Below, in pieces: positions 1-8,612 of a stretch of DNA of 64,000 nucleotides. This DNA is from Pseudarthrobacter raffinosi (GTDB taxonomy: Bacteria; Actinomycetota; Actinomycetes; Actinomycetales; Micrococcaceae), in the NCBI RefSeq assembly GCF_023913735.1, contig NZ_JAMXBH010000008.1, positions 124,001 through 188,000 on the forward strand. Reading direction: 5' to 3'. The notes under the pieces are model-generated. The model searched no databases and had not been told where the DNA came from. It saw only the letters and a list, made by a program, of their open reading frames with translations. A program made the translations under genes and the position numbers. The stretch's first letter is position 1, and each line of letters opens with the position of its first letter.

Positions 1-1
1 C

Positions 2-1063
2 ACACGCTCGCCGTACAGCGGCTGGTGGTGCCTCGCTCTGGTGTTCTTCCTGTCCGGATCCACCGCTTTCCTGCTCAACGGAACCCCACACCAGTGGTGG
101 GCCAACACTCTGGGCAACGTCCTGCTGGTCCTCGGCGGTGTAGCCGTCTGGGCCGGCGCACGCTCGCTCCGGGACGTGCGGCCGCTCCGTTGGATCTTCA
201 CGGGGCTGCCGGTGGTCACGCTGGTGGCATCCGCCGTCGACCATCCCGGCACCAACACCTGGTCCGGCGGCCCGGTCTTCCTCGCCGCGATGTGCCTGAC
301 GGTGGGGCTTGCTTCCCGGGAACTCTGGCGGCTGGAGCCGGGATATTCGCGCGTCCGGGTCCCCATGGCTGCCGCGGCGGCCGGGTTGTCCGCGTTTTAT
401 TTCGGCCGGCTGGTGTACTTCCTCCTGGAGGGCCCGAATGGACCCACGTTCGTCACGTATTTCGGGTCCGCAGTGACCACGTTGGTGACCATGGTGCTGC
501 TGGTGGTGGTGTCCTTCAGCATGGCCGCATTGAGCAACGAACAGCAGACCCGGGCCCTGCGGATGGTGGCCACCCGGGACGATCTCACGGGGCTGCTCAA
601 CCGCAAAGCTTTCCTGGACCTGGCCGCGGAACTGTTGAATGACAGGGCCGTCACCCAGGGAACGGGCGCCCTGATCCTTGCTGACCTGGACCACTTCAAG
701 GCAGTCAACGATACCCACGGCCATGCCGCCGGTGACCTCGCGCTGCAGGCTTTCGCTGGCGCCTGCCGGGACACCGTCAGGTCAACGGATCTTGTGGGCA
801 GGTACGGCGGGGAAGAGTTCATCCTCCTCATCCCGGGCGCCTCCGCCGACCGGGCGCAAAAAACAGCGGGGGAGGTCAGCCGGCGCCTGGCTGAGGTCCC
901 CACTGCCGACGGGCTGGAGATGCCCACCGTCAGTTACGGTGTGGCACTGTACGACGCCGGGACCTCCGATGTGGAAGACCTCATCGCCGCCGCTGACCGG
1001 GCCCTCTATATGGCCAAGTCGTTGGGCCGGAACCGCTCCGTCCACAGCGACCCGCGGGGCTAG
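2..1063 (+). CDS. Membrane GGDEF-domain diguanylate cyclase, 5' end cut by window edge
   Basis: The frame is open from the left edge, so the true start lies outside the window. About 180 hydrophobic residues form several membrane segments, followed by a C-terminal GGDEF domain. The active-site signature is GGEEF (codons near 808-822), preceded five residues upstream by RSTD, which fits the RxxD product-inhibition I-site. The DLTGLLNRKAF and ADLDHFKAVND motifs typical of active cyclases are present. By family knowledge it should make cyclic di-GMP from two GTP at the membrane. The membrane part shows no recognisable MASE or GAF sensor, so the signal is unknown. Confidence 0.88.
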   Translation, partial: TRSPYSGWWCLALVFFLSGSTAFLLNGTPHQWWANTLGNVLLVLGGVAVWAGARSLRDVRPLRWIFTGLPVVTLVASAVDHPGTNTWSGGPVFLAAMCLTVGLASRELWRLEPGYSRVRVPMAAAAAGLSAFYFGRLVYFLLEGPNGPTFVTYFGSAVTTLVTMVLLVVVSFSMAALSNEQQTRALRMVATRDDLTGLLNRKAFLDLAAELLNDRAVTQGTGALILADLDHFKAVNDTHGHAAGDLALQAFAGACRDTVRSTDLVGRYGGEEFILLIPGASADRAQKTAGEVSRRLAEVPTADGLEMPTVSYGVALYDAGTSDVEDLIAAADRALYMAKSLGRNRSVHSDPRG

Positions 1064-1067
1064 CCCG

Positions 1068-1330
1068 TCAGTTGAGCTTTCCCGCCAGCCGCGTCCGCAT
1101 CTGAATGCTGGCGGCATTAAGCCCGATCAGCTCCACTTCCAGCCCGTTCCGCCCGCGATCACGGAGAAGGCGATAGCTTCCGGGATCAGTGCCAGCGCCA
1201 CCACCAGGCCCGCCAGCGCCTCGGTCTTGAGCCGCCGTGGGGAGCGAAGGGTGGCGCGGACTGATTGGAGCTGCTGCGGCGTGCCGGTCCGGGCATCGGG
1301 GACGCTTCGTGCGGCCATGGCTGGGTCCAA
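1068..1330 (-). pseudogene. SulP anion permease remnant: N-terminus joined out of frame to C-terminus
   Basis: From the ATG at 1330 about 58 residues match the start of SulP permeases, including LKTEALAGLVVALALIPEA, the first transmembrane helix. The frame then ends. In a shifted frame the last ~25 residues before the stop at 1068 (GLEVELIGLNAAS...RLAGKLN) look like the end of the SulP STAS domain. Some 400-500 central residues are missing. This reads as a large internal deletion that left both ends of the gene. It fills most of the gap between the GGDEF gene and the mannosyltransferase; 1331-1531 holds no further gene. Confidence 0.6.
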
Positions 1331-1531
1331 TCGTGCTGGTGAAGCCGGCAGTGGGGGCTTCGTTCTTAGGCGGGGATGGGGCGGCGCGACGCCCCATTGC
1401 GAAATAGGGGGCGCGTCCGCCCCTCCCAGTCTGGGGCACGCCGCTGGCCAACTGCTAAAATGACTGGGTTGTAGACCGGCCTATAGCTAGTCCAGCCAGC
1501 GCCGTAACGTAAGTAGGGGACCACACAAGAC

Positions 1532-3151
1532 ATGACGGCAGGCGGTTCACACATCAGCACTTCGGAGAGCTTCCCCGGTCCGTCGAAAAAGACAGCGGCC
1601 GGCACGGAGCTCCCGAAGTCTGCTGCGCCCGCCTCAGCTCCCCCCACCAAGCGCCGGGTGTACATCGCCACCTGGCAGGGGTTCCTCGGCGCCCTCATGA
1701 TGTTTGTGGGCTCGATCGGAACCGGCTGGATCGCCAACGGCTCACCCATGATCCGCCAGCCGGTGGTCATCGCCCTGCGGACCGAGGGCTGGGGCGTGAC
1801 GCTGTCCACCGTGCTCCTGACGGTGGGGGCGATGCTCCTGATGCGGTCCTGGCTCCGGCTGGGCCAGCGGTTGGACGACTGGGGCGAACACTCGCTGCGG
1901 TCGGTGGTCATAGCCATCTCCGCCTGGTCCCTGCCGCTCCTGCTGGCCGTCCCCATCTTCTCCCGCGATGTCTACGCCTACACCGGCCAGGGCCGCCTGG
2001 TCATGGAAGGCCAGAACCCCTATACGGTGGGCATCTCCACCCTCAACAACTGGTTTGCCCTCGGCGCGGACCCGGCCTGGGCCGAGAACCGGACCCCCTA
2101 CGGGCCCTACTTCCTGTGGCTTGCCCGCGGCGTTGTGGAGCTGACAGGGGCACAGCCCGACGTGTCCGTGCTGCTGTTCCGCCTGATCGCCGGCGCAGGG
2201 GTTCTGCTCTGCGTCATTTACGTGCCCAAGCTGGCCGAACTGCACGGCATCAACGGCGCGCGGGCACTCTGGATCGCGGTGGCCAACCCGCTGTTCCTCA
2301 TCAGTTTCGTGGCCAGCGCCCACAACGACGCACTCATGGTTGGCCTCGCCGTCGCCGGTGTCTACTTCGCCGCGACGAAGCGCTACCTGGCCGGAATCCT
2401 CCTTGTCACGGCCTCCATCGGGATCAAGCCGATCACCGTGCTGCTGCTACCGTTCATCGGGGTCATGTGGGCGGGGCACGCCGCCTCGTGGACGCGGAAG
2501 TTCCTTATTTGGGGAGCGACGGCGGGAATCAGTTTCGCCGTTCTGGCCGTCAGCGGGATCCCGTACAACCTCGGGTTGGGCTGGGTCTGGGCCATCATGG
2601 ACCCGACGCCGGGGTACACCGGCTATTCGCCGTCAGGGTTCCTGGGACAGCAGGTGGAGTTCCTCGGCAACGTGCTGGGACTGCCGGGCGGCACCATCGC
2701 GGACCTGCTGCGGACGGGCATGAAGTGGGCGGCGATCGGGCTGGTGCTGCTGCTGATGTTCCGAGGCGATTACTCGCGGGCGGTGCGCCGGCTGGCCCTG
2801 GCGTTCGCCGCCGTCGTGATGCTCTCGCCCATCATCCAGCCCTGGTACATTCTCTGGTTTGTGCCGTTCCTGGCGGCCACGGGCATCCGGAACGACTGGC
2901 AGATCCGGTGCCTCTACGTGGGGGTGACGTTCTTTGTGGTGTTCGGCGCGCAGGACCAGCTCTCGGTCTGGTCGTTTGTGGAGCTGGCCATTGACGCGTC
3001 GTCGCTGGCGTTCGTGACGGCGCTGCTGTTCACGTTCTATCTGCTGGTCCTGGACATCCACACGCGGAAGTTGCTGATCGAGGGTAAACCCCTGGACTGG
3101 GCCCGGCGTGGTTGGCGTTGGGTCCTGGACCAGCGCCGCAGCGCCCGCTGA
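1532..3151 (+). CDS. mptB: Polyprenol-phosphomannose-dependent alpha-1,6-mannosyltransferase, MptB-like
   Basis: This 539-residue polytopic membrane protein has a soluble N-terminal tail of about 40 residues, then roughly 12 hydrophobic segments. The motif RDVYAYTGQGR (about residues 145-155) with NPYTVG just after is the signature first loop of the MptA/MptB GT-C family, where the acidic residue is catalytic. Later motifs NPLFLISFVASAHND and QPWYILW also fit. Family members add alpha-1,6 mannose to lipoglycan cores at the outer membrane face using polyprenyl-phosphomannose. A purine-rich AGGGGA lies upstream of the ATG at 1532. Substrate is inferred from family only. Confidence 0.78.
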   Translation: MTAGGSHISTSESFPGPSKKTAAGTELPKSAAPASAPPTKRRVYIATWQGFLGALMMFVGSIGTGWIANGSPMIRQPVVIALRTEGWGVTLSTVLLTVGAMLLMRSWLRLGQRLDDWGEHSLRSVVIAISAWSLPLLLAVPIFSRDVYAYTGQGRLVMEGQNPYTVGISTLNNWFALGADPAWAENRTPYGPYFLWLARGVVELTGAQPDVSVLLFRLIAGAGVLLCVIYVPKLAELHGINGARALWIAVANPLFLISFVASAHNDALMVGLAVAGVYFAATKRYLAGILLVTASIGIKPITVLLLPFIGVMWAGHAASWTRKFLIWGATAGISFAVLAVSGIPYNLGLGWVWAIMDPTPGYTGYSPSGFLGQQVEFLGNVLGLPGGTIADLLRTGMKWAAIGLVLLLMFRGDYSRAVRRLALAFAAVVMLSPIIQPWYILWFVPFLAATGIRNDWQIRCLYVGVTFFVVFGAQDQLSVWSFVELAIDASSLAFVTALLFTFYLLVLDIHTRKLLIEGKPLDWARRGWRWVLDQRRSAR

Positions 3152-3193
3152 GGCGCGCCGGCTTCGTCAGGTCCTGAGAGTTGACGAGCCGAA

Positions 3194-3490
3194 CTAATGC
3201 GCTGGCTGGCGCCGGAGACCCAAGCGGTATCCCAACCAGAACGCCAGTGTCAGCAGGCCCATTGCAATGAGTAAATAACCGGCCCGTGCACCGCTGTCCA
3301 TCAGGACTATCGTGACCGCTGTGAAGGTTTGGTTGGACAGGAGCGCGTAGGCGAACCACCCGATCTCCTGCCGGGGCGCCAGGATGGCAGCAAGTCCTGT
3401 AGCAACGGCTGCTGCAGCAAGGAGCGGTGCCAGCAGCGGCAGCCAGCGGCGGAACCCCGGCCTGTTTGTGTTGTCTGCCCCCGCGGTCAT
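3194..3490 (-). CDS. Small hypothetical membrane protein
   Basis: A 98-residue protein with three predicted transmembrane segments (about residues 15-35, 48-64 and 70-88) and a basic C-terminal tail (YRLGLRRQPAH). It lies convergent to the mptB-like gene and just downstream of two glycosyltransferase genes on the same strand. I do not recognise a family. The regular hydrophobic spacing and the charged ends make it a likely real gene, perhaps an accessory membrane protein, but no function can be assigned. Confidence 0.6.
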   Translation of the reverse strand: MTAGADNTNRPGFRRWLPLLAPLLAAAAVATGLAAILAPRQEIGWFAYALLSNQTFTAVTIVLMDSGARAGYLLIAMGLLTLAFWLGYRLGLRRQPAH

Positions 3491-3528
3491 GGCACTACCC
3501 TAGTGCGGCCCGGGTCAGGCGGCCCACA

Positions 3529-4809
3529 TCAGGCGGCCTGCGGGACCGCCTGCGATTTGCGGCCCAGCTCCGCGGTCCGCTTCACCGACCACCACAGCAG
3601 CACCACCAGGAGCACGTTGCGCGTGGTCAGGATGGCGGCCATGACCGGGTGGGCGTGGATGAGGGGCGTGTAGAACAGCGGGTAGATCACAAACGTGGTC
3701 AGGGCAATGCCCATCAGCAGCGTGGCAGGGACCTTCCACCGCTCCCAGTCGTGCGTGAGGCCGGCGATGATCACCGGGGCCAGCCAGATGATGAACTGCG
3801 GCGATCCCACCTTGTTGAACACGATAAACGCCGTGGTCATCATCAGGGCGCCCTCGAGGAAGAGTTCCTCCCGCTCGGCGCCCCGGTTCAGCGCCCGGAC
3901 CAGCAGGACGGCGGCCACCACGGCGGCGAGGATCAGCAGGGGCTGCATCAGGAACGCGGCCACGTCCGCGCCCGGGCCGTAGACCTCGGTGGAGTTGATG
4001 GCCGTGTTGTCCGCCATCTTGGAACCGGCGATGTTGAACACGCTGAGCCACACCCACGGCGTGGAGAATGTGGCTTCCAGCTGCATGCCGCGCTCGCCCT
4101 GGTTGGTCAGGAAGTCCATGATGTGCGGCAGGCCGCCGGACAGGTACGTGCCCAGGCCCACGACGGCGGTGACTGCGACGCCGGACACCAGCACCTGGAT
4201 CCGTTTCCGGCTGGCAATGACGATCGGCACCAGGACCGCTGCCGGCCACACCTTGAGCCAGGTGGCCACGCTCAGCAGGATCCCTGCCACCACGGGGCGT
4301 TCGGCCGCGTACAGCAGGGCAATCAGCACGATGGGGGCGGTAATTCCCTCCACCCGGGCGAAGCTGAGGTAGCCCATAAAGACGGTGAAAAACAGCCACC
4401 ACCAGGCCGGGGCGATGCCCTTCACCTTCCGCGGCCCGCGCGTCAGGAATGCAAGCCCGACGGCGTTGAGGCCTGTGATGATGAGGAACCAGCACAGGAG
4501 GTACAGGCTGGGTCCGGCAATGTTCGCGAGGAAGATGGGGATCTGCGCCAGCACCGGGTACACCCAGGGGCTGATCTTGCCGTCCAGGCTGTCCGGGCTG
4601 TAGCCGTCCATGGCCCACTGGCGGTACTGCTCGGTGTCGCTGAACGTATCGCCGTTGAGGAAGAAGGACGCCATCCAGCCGAGGAAATACAGGTGGATGA
4701 CCGCGAAGCCCCACCAGACGCTGGACGGACGGGCGAACCAGTCCACCACGCGGGCGGGCAGGACTGTGCGGCGGACGCTGACCAGCCGGTCGAAGAACTT
4801 TGTGGAAAT
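3529..4809 (-). CDS. GT-C family membrane glycosyltransferase (GT87/DUF2029-like), paralogue 2, ATT start
   Basis: A polytopic protein of 426 residues that aligns end to end with the neighbouring upstream gene: both share FxxTxxQYRxWA/F-x-YRDWA, ISPWVYPxLA, GMQLEATFxTPWVWLSV and FNKVGSPQFxxWLAP. The aspartate in GDTFSDT (first loop) fits the GT-C catalytic acid. The best start is ATT at 4809, because AAGGAG lies seven bases before it and it begins one base after the TGA of the upstream gene; homology with the paralogue covers this N-terminus. The first conventional start (GTG at 4749) would lose 20 conserved residues and lacks a Shine-Dalgarno. It probably acts on cell-envelope polysaccharide; the acceptor is unknown. 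Confidence 0.75.
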   Translation of the reverse strand: MSTKFFDRLVSVRRTVLPARVVDWFARPSSVWWGFAVIHLYFLGWMASFFLNGDTFSDTEQYRQWAMDGYSPDSLDGKISPWVYPVLAQIPIFLANIAGPSLYLLCWFLIITGLNAVGLAFLTRGPRKVKGIAPAWWWLFFTVFMGYLSFARVEGITAPIVLIALLYAAERPVVAGILLSVATWLKVWPAAVLVPIVIASRKRIQVLVSGVAVTAVVGLGTYLSGGLPHIMDFLTNQGERGMQLEATFSTPWVWLSVFNIAGSKMADNTAINSTEVYGPGADVAAFLMQPLLILAAVVAAVLLVRALNRGAEREELFLEGALMMTTAFIVFNKVGSPQFIIWLAPVIIAGLTHDWERWKVPATLLMGIALTTFVIYPLFYTPLIHAHPVMAAILTTRNVLLVVLLWWSVKRTAELGRKSQAVPQAA

Positions 4810-4810
4810 C

Positions 4811-6136
4811 TCAGGACTCCTTGAGCGCGGGGACGGACGCTGAAGTCTTTTTGCCCAGCGAGTACAGGCGCCGGACCGACCACAGGAACAGGACCACCAG
4901 AAGGACGTTGCGGATGGTCAGCACACCGGCCATAAGGGGGTTGTTGTGGCTGAGGGCATCATAGAACAGCGGGTAGATGAAGAACGTGGCCACCGCGATC
5001 GCGATGAGCATGGCCGCGGGGACCCGCCACTCACGCCAGCTGTGCGCCAGGCCCACCGCTACGGCCGGGGCGAGCCACACCATGAACTGGGGCGAGCCCA
5101 CCTTGTTGAACACCACAAAGGCGGTGGCCAGGGTAAGCGCCCCGGCCAGCAGCAGCTCGGTACGGTCCACGCCGCCGTCGGCCTTTCCGTTGCTGTTGAG
5201 CTTGCCGTTGTGCAGCGCCCAGAAGGTCAGTCCGGCCACGAGCAGGGCAGCAAGAATGAGGAGCGGCTGCATCAGCACGGACATCACCGCGGTGCCGGGT
5301 CCGTCCACCTGCATGGAGTTGATATCGGTGTTCATGTACATCCGGGAGTCGCCGATGTTCAGCACGGACAGCCACAGCCACGGGGTGGTGAACGTTGCCT
5401 CGAGCTGCATGCCCCTGTCACCCTGCTGGGTCAGGAAGTTCAGCAGCTTGGACACACTGCCAACCGCGGCGGCAAGTGCCAGCACCACCGCTGACGTGGC
5501 CACGCCCGCCAGCACCACCAGGAGGCGGTTCTTGACCACGGCGAACAGGGCCAGCATCACCGCGGCCGGCCAGACCTTTACCCACGTGGCGGCGGCGAGC
5601 AGGACCGACGCCACAAACGGCCGGCCCACACCATAGGCCAGGGCCACCAGGACGATCGGTGCGGTGAGGCCGTCCACGCGTGCGAAGCCGAGCCAGCCCA
5701 TCAGCAGCGTGAAGATCAGCCACCACCAGGCCGCCGGGATGGCGTCCTGGTTGCGGCCACGGTCCGTGAGCTTGGCCAGGGCCCAGCCGTTGAGGAGGGT
5801 GGTCATCAGCACCCACAGGAAGAAGAACGGTCCGGGGCCGGCAAGCCCTGCCAGCGCCATGGGGATGAGCGCGAGGATGGGGTACACCCAGGGGCTGGGG
5901 CCACCGCTGAGGTTCGCTTCGTCGAAACCGGCCCGGGCCCAGTCGCGGTAGATGAACGTGTCGCTGAACGCTTCGCCGCGCAGGGAAAGCAGCGCCGCGA
6001 AGATCAGGAAGCCCAGGTGCACCAGGATAAAGCCCGTGAGCAGTCCACGCGGCGTGTTCAGCCAGGACCGTGCGGCCGCAGGCAGGATGACGTTGCGGAT
6101 CCGGGTGAGCGTGGCGAAGAATGCGTCCGTGGAAAT
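4811..6136 (-). CDS. GT-C family membrane glycosyltransferase (GT87/DUF2029-like), paralogue 1, ATT start
   Basis: A polytopic protein of about 441 residues, homologous over its whole length to the next gene downstream (SPWVYPILA, GMQLEATFTTPWLWLSVLNI, FNKVGSPQFMVWLAP). The frame runs upstream to 6268, but no ATG or GTG there has a Shine-Dalgarno. ATT at 6136 is preceded by AAGGA with a seven-base spacer, the same layout as in the paralogue, and both proteins would then begin M-S-T-(2)-F-F. TTG near 6166 is an alternative. The stop TGA is one base before the start of the downstream gene, so the pair is likely translationally coupled. Family knowledge suggests transfer of a sugar from a polyprenyl-phosphate donor. 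Confidence 0.75.
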   Translation of the reverse strand: MSTDAFFATLTRIRNVILPAAARSWLNTPRGLLTGFILVHLGFLIFAALLSLRGEAFSDTFIYRDWARAGFDEANLSGGPSPWVYPILALIPMALAGLAGPGPFFFLWVLMTTLLNGWALAKLTDRGRNQDAIPAAWWWLIFTLLMGWLGFARVDGLTAPIVLVALAYGVGRPFVASVLLAAATWVKVWPAAVMLALFAVVKNRLLVVLAGVATSAVVLALAAAVGSVSKLLNFLTQQGDRGMQLEATFTTPWLWLSVLNIGDSRMYMNTDINSMQVDGPGTAVMSVLMQPLLILAALLVAGLTFWALHNGKLNSNGKADGGVDRTELLLAGALTLATAFVVFNKVGSPQFMVWLAPAVAVGLAHSWREWRVPAAMLIAIAVATFFIYPLFYDALSHNNPLMAGVLTIRNVLLVVLFLWSVRRLYSLGKKTSASVPALKES

Positions 6137-6292
6137 GGCGGAATCCTTGTCAGAGAGGGGCAAAAACGTGCCGGATCTTGCCGCGGGGCTGGAGCCGGGA
6201 GCATCGGAGGTCCGTGTACAACAGCCTCCACCATGAGTCAAGGGTAGTTGAATGTCAGCGGTGCCCAATAATCCTGCGGCTCCGCGATTGGT

Positions 6293-7402
6293 CTACTCGG
6301 ACTTGGTCTGGCGGTAGCGCTCGATCTGTTTGAGCCGCCGCAGGAGGCTGTCGCGCCGCGGGTGCGGGACGGCGTCGGGCGCCTCTGCGGTGAGGTCAAT
6401 GTGTTTGGTGCCGTATTGCCACAGCAGGAGGTCATCCAGCAGGCGGTCCGGGCCGGGGGAGTAGCGGTGGTCCAGTGCCTTGCGGACCTCGGTGATCCGC
6501 TGGGCGCTGAGCAGGCCTGCCAGCTGGACGGTCTGGTTGAGGCCGTGGGCAGCCATGAGCTCGGCGGCCCAGCCCCAGTCGTCATCCACTTTGCGGTCCA
6601 CGTGCGGCAGCAGCGTGCGCCAGACGTCCCGGATCCGGTTGGGTGTGAGCTGCGCGGCGCCTTCGCCCTCCATGTCCCAGTAGCTGCGGACTTCCTCGTA
6701 GCGTTCGTGGAGGTCCGCGAAGGCGCTTTCCACTGTTTCCAGCATGGCGGCGGTGGCGGTGAACTGCCGGTCGAAATGCGGCGTCCAGGCGCGGGGGTCC
6801 TCGGCTTTGAAGCGGATGTCGTGCTCGATCTCGCTCCATGCGTGGGCGAAGACGGTGCGGATCTGGCATTCGAAGAAATAGCTGCCGTTGGCCGGAATAT
6901 CCGGGTTGAAGGCCTGCTGGTAATCCTTCACCGCCTCGTTCTGGATGGTGCGCAGGATCAGGTGGCGGCTCGAATAGCCGTACGTGCCGGACTCGATGGA
7001 ACCGATGTCCTTCTCCCGGTCCCCGCGGCAGTCAAACACCTGCCGCTGGCGCTTGATGATGTTGGCCACCAGGGCATTCTCGGTTGGCAGTTTGGTGATG
7101 ACGCGCACGCCCACCATGTCGTTGAGGGTGCGGAACGGGTCCGGGAACTTCAGCACCGGGGGTCCGCCGGGTTCCAGCGGTTCCTCAATCCGGGAGATCT
7201 TCTCCCGGAAGGATTCCACCGACTTGGTGCGCCCGGTGACAAAGAGCGGCGTGACCTCGGTGTCCTTCAACATGTCGCGGAGGATATGGAGAACGTCCTT
7301 GGTGACCAGCTTCAGGGCAGGGCGGACGCGCTCGTAGATCTCCACGTTCTCCTGCACGGATTCACGCAGGCTGACGTCCAGGGCGTCCCAGTTACTCGGC
7401 AT
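6293..7402 (-). CDS. RelA/SpoT-domain nucleotidyltransferase
   Basis: A 369-residue soluble protein with a central RelA_SpoT synthetase-like domain (about residues 60-215): FREKISRIEEP, DMVGVRVITK, YGYSSRHLILR and ECQIRTVFAHAWSEIEHDIRFK. There is no HD hydrolase, TGS or ACT domain, so it is not the bifunctional Rel enzyme. The C-terminal ~150 residues are a charged helical extension of unknown role. It may be a small alarmone synthetase making (p)ppGpp-type nucleotides, or a relative with another pyrophosphoryl acceptor. It stands alone, downstream of a 32-bp repeat array. Confidence 0.8.
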   Translation of the reverse strand: MPSNWDALDVSLRESVQENVEIYERVRPALKLVTKDVLHILRDMLKDTEVTPLFVTGRTKSVESFREKISRIEEPLEPGGPPVLKFPDPFRTLNDMVGVRVITKLPTENALVANIIKRQRQVFDCRGDREKDIGSIESGTYGYSSRHLILRTIQNEAVKDYQQAFNPDIPANGSYFFECQIRTVFAHAWSEIEHDIRFKAEDPRAWTPHFDRQFTATAAMLETVESAFADLHERYEEVRSYWDMEGEGAAQLTPNRIRDVWRTLLPHVDRKVDDDWGWAAELMAAHGLNQTVQLAGLLSAQRITEVRKALDHRYSPGPDRLLDDLLLWQYGTKHIDLTAEAPDAVPHPRRDSLLRRLKQIERYRQTKSE

Positions 7403-7442
7403 GCCCCCAGCTTACGGCGGGGGTGTGACAGCACCCCATCAC

Positions 7443-7513
7443 ACCCCTCTCTCACTTATTCTAAGAAATGCGGCAACGCTCTCTCACTTTCTTAGGGAAA
7501 GTGAGAGAGCGTT
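7443..7513. repeat. 32-bp-period palindromic array (array 1)
   Basis: Two forward units (7443 and 7475) carry the core CTCTCTCACTT exactly 32 bases apart. The second is followed by a 5-base loop and a perfect 17-base reverse arm, so 7475-7513 folds as a 17-bp hairpin. It starts two bases beyond the lacI-family stop codon and probably terminates that transcript before the RelA-like gene. Four further arrays of the same family occur in the window. Confidence 0.8.
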
Positions 7514-7515
7514 GG

Positions 7516-8565
7516 CTATGAAGGGGCCGTTGCCGAGGTGGAGTTGCGGACCACCAGGGAGCTTTCCAGGGTCAGCTGCGGCTGCTCCAGCTGGTGGCCT
7601 TCCATAAGTCGGCGCAGCTGCCCGCCGGCCTTCAGCCCCAACGAGGTCGCCGGCAGATGCACGCTGGTCAGGCTGGGATTGCTGGTGGCGGAGTACGGCA
7701 GATCATCGAAGCCGGCGATGGCCAGCTGGCCCGGGATCTGGACGCCTGCCACCCGCGCTTCCTGCAGCACCCCATAGGCGTGGGTGTCAGTGCAGCAGAC
7801 GACGGCGGTGACCCCGGCCTGCTGCCACGCGGGCCAGGCGGCGGCGAACGCGGCGGCAGACGCCCCGACGTCGATGGTGGTCCTGATGATGTGGCCGGGC
7901 CCCACCGATATTCCGTGGGCCGCTGCCTCGTCCAGGAAGGCTTCGCGGCGGATGGCGAACGTCGCTGTGCCGGTGACACTGTCCACGTAGGCCACCTGCC
8001 GATGCCCTGCATCTGCCAGGTGTCCCGCCAGCTCCCCCGCGCCGTGCGCAACGTCCAGATTGACGGACGGCGCGTAGGCTTCCAGCCCTGGGGCATCGAG
8101 CAGGACCACGGGGCCCGCGGCAGAAAGTTCTTCCAGGAATTCGGCGTTTGGGGCACCCACGAGCAGCCCGGCCGGCCGGAGTGCCATCAGCTTCCGGACG
8201 TCGCCGGCCTGCGGAAATTCGCCCGCGTCGGTGACGGACAGCAGCAGCTGGTAATCAGCCCCGAGTGACTCCCGGACCCCGGCGATCACCTTGGCGAAAA
8301 ACGGGTTGGAGATGTCCGGAGACACGAGGATCACGATGGAGCTGACGCCTTTGGCCAGCGAGCTGCCGATCCCGTCCACCACGTACCCGAGCTCGGAAAT
8401 TGCGTCCCGCACTCTGGCAATGTTGTCCTCAGAAACGCGGCCGGCAGTCTTGCCGTTGGCCACCAGGGAAACCGTCGCCGTCGAGACGCCGGCGCGGGCC
8501 GCGACCATGGCGGCGGTGATGCGCCGAGAGCGGACGGATTGCTGCACCTGCTCCGCGGATTCCAT
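7516..8565 (-). CDS. LacI-family transcriptional regulator
   Basis: A 349-residue regulator with an N-terminal LacI helix-turn-helix (about residues 17-70: TAAMVAARAGVSTATVSLVANG) and a C-terminal periplasmic-binding-protein-like ligand domain (NPFFAKVIAGVRE, VNLDVAHGAGELAGHL, IAGFDDLPYSATSNPSLTSV). It lies alone between the RelA-like gene and the alcohol dehydrogenase. Its operator is not obvious in its own upstream region. Two LacI-type palindromes at 11320-11354, before the nucleoside operon, are the nearest candidate targets; this link is inferred. Confidence 0.9.
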   Translation of the reverse strand: MESAEQVQQSVRSRRITAAMVAARAGVSTATVSLVANGKTAGRVSEDNIARVRDAISELGYVVDGIGSSLAKGVSSIVILVSPDISNPFFAKVIAGVRESLGADYQLLLSVTDAGEFPQAGDVRKLMALRPAGLLVGAPNAEFLEELSAAGPVVLLDAPGLEAYAPSVNLDVAHGAGELAGHLADAGHRQVAYVDSVTGTATFAIRREAFLDEAAAHGISVGPGHIIRTTIDVGASAAAFAAAWPAWQQAGVTAVVCCTDTHAYGVLQEARVAGVQIPGQLAIAGFDDLPYSATSNPSLTSVHLPATSLGLKAGGQLRRLMEGHQLEQPQLTLESSLVVRNSTSATAPS

Positions 8566-8612
8566 CCTTCGATCGTAGTAGGCGTGGAGGGCCGGTGCTG
8601 CCCGCCGGTGTT

